A DNA stretch of 64,000 nucleotides, taken from positions 1-64,000 of the IMG/VR virus record IMGVR_UViG_3300033978_000724. One strand, given 5' to 3'. Below, piece after piece: positions 60,637 through 64,000 of this stretch. Both the position numbers and the translations under genes were made by a program. This stretch comes from a virus. How positions within the stretch are numbered: the first letter of the stretch is position 1; the number at the start of each line of letters is the position of its first letter. The notes under the pieces are model-generated. The model was not told where the DNA came from and searched no databases. It saw nothing but the letters and a program-made list of their open reading frames with translations.

Positions 60637-60653
60637 TTTTCCCTCTTTGTTGG

Positions 60654-60821
60654 TTATTTGGTTAACTCTTTTAGCTCCTGATGGAGCCTCTGGTTTTTCT
60701 GCCTAAGACTGGTCACGGTCTTAAACAGGGCTTCGTTTTCTTTCAGGAGTCGCCTGACTGACTCTTCTAGCTCATCTCGTGTCATTTCTGACAACGGAAT
60801 AGGCGCACCTGGTTTATTCAT
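60654..60821 (-). CDS. 55-residue coiled-coil protein
   Basis: The small ORF starts MNKPGAPIPLSEMTRDELEE and continues as a leucine heptad helix to its end (RLLKENEALFKTVTSLRQKN). Its start overlaps the stop of the upstream gene by 8 nt, and its stop lies 17 nt before the next gene's start codon, which fits a translated series. It is probably a dimerising small protein. No family is recognised. Confidence 0.68.
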   Translation of the reverse strand: MNKPGAPIPLSEMTRDELEESVRRLLKENEALFKTVTSLRQKNQRLHQELKELTK

Positions 60822-61035
60822 GTGGTTCTACCACTGAAATATACTTCTCTCCTTTTACATAGCGAAACTTTAAAAACCCGTCTCTAATTGCTTCGTCTAA
60901 ATCCTGGCGAATAGTACAATCTACTGACCTGGTTCCTAGTTGGGATACAATATTCACCCATGCCATCTCTTTATGGACCGACTTACTTATTAATTGTTTT
61001 ATTTTCTCTAGCATTGTTTGTTGATTTTCTATCAT
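60814..61035 (-). CDS. Small winged-helix-like protein
   Basis: This 73-residue protein starts at an ATG after AGGAGAAAAACG. HKEMAWVNIVSQLGTRSVDC, LDEAIRDGFLKFR and KGEKYISVVE have the order helix, helix, wing strands of a small winged helix. It may regulate the unit it belongs to. The assignment is tentative. Confidence 0.68.
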   Translation of the reverse strand: MIENQQTMLEKIKQLISKSVHKEMAWVNIVSQLGTRSVDCTIRQDLDEAIRDGFLKFRYVKGEKYISVVEPHE

Positions 61036-61083
61036 CGTTTTTCTCCTTTTATTTTTAGTTTATCGTCGTTTCGGACGGGACTA

Positions 61084-61587
61084 TTAAAATACTACTTCGG
61101 GGTCTAATAACACCTGTTGGGATAAGTCTCTGTGATGATAGATGAAGTATTGCACGTCTCTAGGTAATAAGTTGTTTTCTATTGCGTTGGTTGTCCAACC
61201 GATATTTTTCCTGAGGATGTCAATCACCCAAGATAATTGACCGGCTGTCCCCCATATCCCTAACTTTCTACAAACATCTGCTTTCTGTCTAGCAGTGCCG
61301 GCCATGAATATTTGATGGGCTAAGTTAGCCGCCCGGACTCTCTCCGGGGTAACTACGGGATTTTCAGTCTCTAGTTTCTCTATTTCTTTATTAATAGCGT
61401 TCAACAAATAACCAAACACATCAGCATAATACTTGGCGGTTGTGGCTACCTGAGTGTTTTCTGGATTGGCTTTAGCTACGGGTTCGTTATATCTAGTCAT
61501 TTCTAACAATAAACTAACAATTCTAGTTTTGTTGTTATATTTTTTTGCTACTTTTAGCTGGGCCAATAATACTTTTAAGTTTTTCAT
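61084..61587 (-). CDS. Hypothetical helical protein
   Basis: This 167-residue protein starts at the ATG with GGGAGAGGAAAATAAA upstream; an earlier in-frame start at 61650 lies in the conserved leader and is rejected. It is helical and ends LLDPEVVF. The protein at 63250 ends YLDPAVEF and has the same 24-nt leader, so the two may be regulated and sorted together. GIWGTAGQLSWVIDILRKNIGW is its most conserved-looking part. The function is unknown. Confidence 0.75.
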   Translation of the reverse strand: MKNLKVLLAQLKVAKKYNNKTRIVSLLLEMTRYNEPVAKANPENTQVATTAKYYADVFGYLLNAINKEIEKLETENPVVTPERVRAANLAHQIFMAGTARQKADVCRKLGIWGTAGQLSWVIDILRKNIGWTTNAIENNLLPRDVQYFIYHHRDLSQQVLLDPEVVF

Positions 61588-61594
61588 TTTATTT

Positions 61595-61618
61595 TCCTCT
61601 CCCTTAAGCCGGAGTCGC
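61595..61618 (-). repeat. 24-nt leader repeat, copy 1
   Basis: The - strand reads GCGACTCCGGCTTAAGGGAG followed by AGGA. It is identical, base for base, to 63585-63608. Both copies lie directly before a gene start and carry its ribosome site. Confidence 0.9.
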
Positions 61619-61647
61619 TTTTCATTTGTTTCTATATTTTTATAATA

Positions 61648-61749
61648 CACGGTTATCTGTATTTTAACCAGATAGACCTATATAAATTATTTATACCCTT
61701 CAATGAAAATCCACTATTTCACTTATCATTTAAAACATAGATAACCGTG
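61648..61749. promoter_or_regulatory. Divergent region with paired operators
   Basis: CACGGTTATCT (61648-61658) and AGATAACCGTG (61739-61749) are perfect inverted copies 80 nt apart. Each lies in the promoter area of one of the divergent genes at 61587 and 61786. The left one touches a - strand TATTAT box. One regulator probably controls both genes. Confidence 0.6.
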
Positions 61750-61785
61750 CTAACCTGAGAATCATATATATAAAGGATAAAAACA

Positions 61786-62016
61786 ATGGTAACTAGAAAC
61801 CCCAAAGGCAGTCCCGCCACTTTGACCTCATTCAAAGTAGAAGGACCATTAATCATCCCAGGCGACAGATTGTCTAAAAAGATGACTGCGATCCGACTCC
61901 AGCAAAAGGTAGAAGACGCTTTAAACAAAATCCCACCCAAAGAACGGCCCGCTTTTCTCAGAAAATGTATCACCGAAGCATTAGTCACAAGTGGACTTCT
62001 TGATCTGCCTGACTAA
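61786..62016 (+). CDS. Small hypothetical protein
   Basis: This 76-residue protein starts at an ATG after ATAAAGGATAAAAACA. LSKKMTAIRLQQKVEDALNK and KERPAFLRKCITEALV are helices like those of small DNA-binding or regulator proteins. It is a single gene with its own terminator. The function is unknown. Confidence 0.74.
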   Translation: MVTRNPKGSPATLTSFKVEGPLIIPGDRLSKKMTAIRLQQKVEDALNKIPPKERPAFLRKCITEALVTSGLLDLPD

Positions 62017-62058
62017 GAATAATTACTTAATCACCTGGACTAATTTAAAAATAATCAT

Positions 62059-62079
62059 GGGCCGTTATGGTCCTTTTTT
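62059..62079 (+). terminator. Rho-independent terminator
   Basis: GGGCC pairs with GGTCC (one G-T pair) around loop GTTAT, followed by six T. It ends the gene at 61786. Confidence 0.75.
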
Positions 62080-62083
62080 GTTT

Positions 62084-62370
62084 GCCAACCCCAAAATACC
62101 TGAGATAAATTAGTCAAAAGTCAATTTTCATTCGCCTCTGTGGTGGTCTGGTGTGATTCATGCCAGGTATAGATTACACGCATGACAAAAAGTGTATTTT
62201 GCTAAAACAACTTAAAATGTAACGAAATGTAACGCTAACGGAAAAGGTTGATCGTAGCCGTCGGTATTTGTTGCGAACGCATATCATTCACGCAGGTAGC
62301 GAATCGCTAAAAGTCTATCCTAGTATTGATTACAGAGATGACAGAATTTGCTTTATAATATAATAAGAAC
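62084..62370 (-). ncRNA. Candidate structured RNA, copy C
   Basis: Read on the - strand this copy is very close to copy A over its whole length, with differences concentrated in two variable parts: after TTCTGTCATCTCT and after GCGTGTAATC. ATGC pairs with GCAT where copy A has AGGC with GCCT, a covarying stem. CCGACGG with CCGTTAG keeps most of the helix seen in B. Downstream on this strand it would run antisense to the gene at 61786, so it is not a leader of a - strand gene. The opposite orientation shows that the element moves or was copied as a unit. Confidence 0.62.
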
Positions 62371-62403
62371 ATCTGCAATGAATAAATAATCATTCCTTGG
62401 TAA

Positions 62404-62871
62404 ATGTATATCAATCTAAAAATACAAAAAGTCCACCCGCTGGCGAAGTGTCCAAAATATGCCCATGAGTTTGATGCTGGCATGGACTTGTTTTCTGTGG
62501 AAGAAAAAATATTAGGGCCGGGCGAGAGTGGATTGATCGGGACCGGGTTAAAAATTGCTTTACCAAAATACACCGAAGCACAAATTAGACCTCGGAGCGG
62601 GTTGGCTTTAAATCATCAGATAACGGTGTTAAACAGCCCTGGGACGATTGATTCTGGTTATCGTGGGGAAATAGGCGTTATTCTGATTAATCACGGTTTA
62701 AGCCCGTTTAAAGTTGAGGTAGGGATGAAAATAGCACAGATGGTATTGGCTTCTGTGCTAAGAGGTCGAATATTGGTTGTGAGCGAGTTGGATGATACTA
62801 GCCGGGGGAGGGTGGTTTTGGGTCTAGTGGGATTTAGCGAAAAGAAAACCGCCAGGTTAAGGCGGCGATGA
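62404..62871 (+). CDS. dut: dUTPase
   Basis: This trimeric dUTP pyrophosphatase (155 residues) lowers dUTP and makes dUMP for ThyX. Motif 1 is EFDAGMDLFS, motif 2 RPRSGLA, motif 3 GTIDSGYRGEIGVILIN with the catalytic Asp and Tyr, and motif 4 GMKIAQMV. Motif 5, normally R-G-x-G-G-F-G-S-T-G, is degenerate here (RGRVVLGLVGFS), so the C-terminal arm may work differently or activity may be reduced. The gene stands alone beside RNA copy C. Confidence 0.92.
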   Translation: MYINLKIQKVHPLAKCPKYAHEFDAGMDLFSVEEKILGPGESGLIGTGLKIALPKYTEAQIRPRSGLALNHQITVLNSPGTIDSGYRGEIGVILINHGLSPFKVEVGMKIAQMVLASVLRGRILVVSELDDTSRGRVVLGLVGFSEKKTARLRRR

Positions 62872-62873
62872 TG

Positions 62874-63185
62874 TCAATCATGGTACATGGGGTCAAATAA
62901 GTATTTTTCTACTTCAAAAAGTATTGCATCCCTATTCTGATTAAATTCTTCGTTAGGTATTTTTCGCCATCTTTCGGCGGAGCAATTAAAGTCAGGTGGT
63001 TCCCCATCACCCACTGCATTACTTCCCCAATAGCAGACAATATTAATTTGAGTATTCTTAGGGAATTGATTTATCTCTAATTCATAAAACGCATCAGGAT
63101 TGCACTCGTTTTCTCCTGTTAGTTTTATTACTTCAGAGGTAAACGGAATCTTTTTGCCGTCTGGCGTTGTGTAATGTTTAATCAT
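62874..63185 (-). CDS. Hypothetical protein
   Basis: This 103-residue protein starts at the ATG after ACAAAGGACAAAAACA; the longer start at 63233 is rejected for that reason. It is beta-like with several Trp and acidic residues (VCYWGSNAVGDGEPPDFNC). It ends 2 nt from the convergent dut gene. No family is recognised. Confidence 0.74.
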   Translation of the reverse strand: MIKHYTTPDGKKIPFTSEVIKLTGENECNPDAFYELEINQFPKNTQINIVCYWGSNAVGDGEPPDFNCSAERWRKIPNEEFNQNRDAILFEVEKYLFDPMYHD

Positions 63186-63249
63186 TGTTTTTGTCCTTTG
63201 TTTATGTGTGTATTTTAAGCCTTTTATACTCATGCTTGGGAGTTGAGAT

Positions 63250-63576
63250 TTAAAATTCTACAGCGGGGTCAAGATAAACCCCATTAAAAAACTTATCTTG
63301 ATTGAAAGGCGTTTCATTTGGGATGTCTCTAACCTGTCTAGGCTCTTTTGTATCCTTAGCACCTAAACTAGATGCCATCGAATATTTGCCGTCGGGGTAA
63401 ACCATCTCATATTCATCTCTGTAACTAGGCTCAATTCTTCTTGTGATTAATTCATTTGTCGCCAAACATTTAATGGTGACGGTTTTGGCGGTCCGTTTAA
63501 TAACGGAATAAGCGAATACATGATCACTTACTATAGATAAAGAATAATAAACAGTACCAACTTCAAACTTAATCAT
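63250..63576 (-). CDS. Hypothetical protein
   Basis: This 108-residue protein begins with a beta domain (VGTVYYSLSIVSDHVFAYSV, then KTVTIKCLATNELITRRIEP) of SH3-like style, then a loose tail ending YLDPAVEF. The same ending style and an identical 24-nt leader occur in the gene at 61587. A promoter with TTGACA-N17-TATATT lies upstream. The function is unknown. Confidence 0.75.
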   Translation of the reverse strand: MIKFEVGTVYYSLSIVSDHVFAYSVIKRTAKTVTIKCLATNELITRRIEPSYRDEYEMVYPDGKYSMASSLGAKDTKEPRQVRDIPNETPFNQDKFFNGVYLDPAVEF

Positions 63577-63584
63577 TTTATCTT

Positions 63585-63608
63585 TCCTCTCCCTTAAGCC
63601 GGAGTCGC
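63585..63608 (-). repeat. 24-nt leader repeat, copy 2
   Basis: Identical to 61595-61618, including the GGGAGAGGA ribosome site. It lies 8 nt before the ATG at 63576. Confidence 0.9.
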
Positions 63609-63629
63609 TAAACTTGTTTCAATAAAACC

Positions 63630-63658
63630 AATATAAATCAATACTTTTGAATTGTCAA
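63630..63658 (-). promoter_or_regulatory. Sigma70-type promoter
   Basis: On the - strand: TTGACA (63653-63658), a 17-nt spacer that begins ATTCAAAAGTATT, and TATATT (63630-63635). The -35 and first spacer half are identical to the promoter at 55085. Confidence 0.8.
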
Positions 63659-63794
63659 TACTTATTCAAAAGATTTTTACAAACCCACGAAAACAATAGA
63701 TCATAGCCGGCTGGACCAGATACCGGCCCGGCTTGTAGCGTGTTACTATTAGTCCAACTCATGATATAATATTAAAAACAAAGGACGATATATT

Positions 63795-64000
63795 ATGAGA
63801 AAACCTAAGCAACATTCCCATAGTACAAAATATAGAGATTATATCCAGTCAGATAGATGGCGGGCGTTAAGAGTAAAAACATTCAGCATGACCAATAATC
63901 GGTGCGTAGGATGCGGGGATAAATGCACCGAGTGTCATCATTTAAGTTATGACAACCTAGGAAAGGAAAGGATCGGCATAGACATTGTGCCTCTTTGTTC
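63795..64000 (+). CDS. HNH endonuclease, 5' part
   Basis: The gene starts at an ATG after ACAAAGGACGATATATT and runs off the window at 68 codons. SDRWRALRVKTFSMTNNRC, then C-x-x-C, then CTECHHLSYDNLG are the start of a zinc-stabilised HNH domain, with the H-H pair near residue 48. It could be a packaging-linked HNH nuclease or a homing enzyme. A promoter-like TATAAT lies near 63767, and an AGCCGG-CCGGCT hairpin stands further upstream. Confidence 0.82.
   Translation, partial: MRKPKQHSHSTKYRDYIQSDRWRALRVKTFSMTNNRCVGCGDKCTECHHLSYDNLGKERIGIDIVPLC

Noticed and set aside
12765-62370. Elements A, B and C as insertion sequences or group I introns
   Set aside because: No transposase, no terminal inverted repeats, no target duplications seen, and they lie between genes rather than interrupting them.

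Overview
The window is a 64 kb piece of an AT-rich tailed-phage genome, or a prophage or phage-plasmid. It carries most of a siphovirus structural set: large terminase, DUF4055-type portal, scaffold-like protein, P22-fold-like coat protein, tail tube, a frameshifted tail chaperone pair, a 3,811-residue tape measure, and large tail and fibre proteins. It also holds lysis, nucleotide-metabolism, DNA-modification and regulatory genes. A cyanobacterial host is my best inference, from protein styles I associate with cyanobacterial plasmids and phages and a tRNA without encoded CCA. No gene proves the host. The right edge cuts an HNH endonuclease gene.

Layout. 1-2.7 kb: a possible ssDNA-binding protein and small accessory genes. 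2.7-9.0 kb (- strand): a long cluster ending in three peptidoglycan-degrading enzymes and containing an FtsK/HerA-like ATPase, several small membrane proteins and two small DNA-binding-like proteins. 9.2-10.6 kb (+): a ribbon-helix-helix protein and a complete bacterial-type beta sliding clamp. 10.6-12.7 kb (-): accessory genes with repeated leaders. 12.7-25.6 kb: tail periphery, with four overlapping + genes, then - strand fibre, baseplate and depolymerase-like genes and a DnaQ-type exonuclease. 25.7-32.5 kb: regulators, a 5-methylcytosine methyltransferase and unknown genes. 32.9-49.3 kb (+): capsid, tail tube, chaperones and tape measure, starting at a consensus promoter with a hairpin-rich leader. 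49.3-53.5 kb: a secreted protein, thyX, small genes, portal. 53.5-60.4 kb: scaffold, small terminase, ParB-like protein plus second methyltransferase, KilA-N protein, a tRNA, a RuvC-like nuclease and the large terminase. 60.4-64 kb: small regulatory genes, dUTPase and an HNH endonuclease.

The strongest undescribed candidate is a noncoding element of about 270-290 nt present three times (12765-13054 +, 51561-51830 +, 62084-62370 -). It has a conserved AT-rich promoter-like 5' end, long invariant blocks and a stem kept by wobble and compensatory changes. The copies lie between genes, do not share an open reading frame and do not sit at a common place relative to genes, so an independent structured RNA is the best reading.

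A second theme is the sliding clamp. The phage encodes its own clamp, and three of its other proteins end in clamp-binding-like peptides: QLGLF on a methyltransferase, QLSLF on an unknown protein and QLELDF near the end of the putative small terminase. Other notable points are a lipase-like domain inside the tape measure, a canonical G GGA AAA slippery site in the tail chaperone gene, a membrane anchor shared by two different peptidoglycan enzymes, and repeated leaders and promoters that appear to group accessory genes into regulons.
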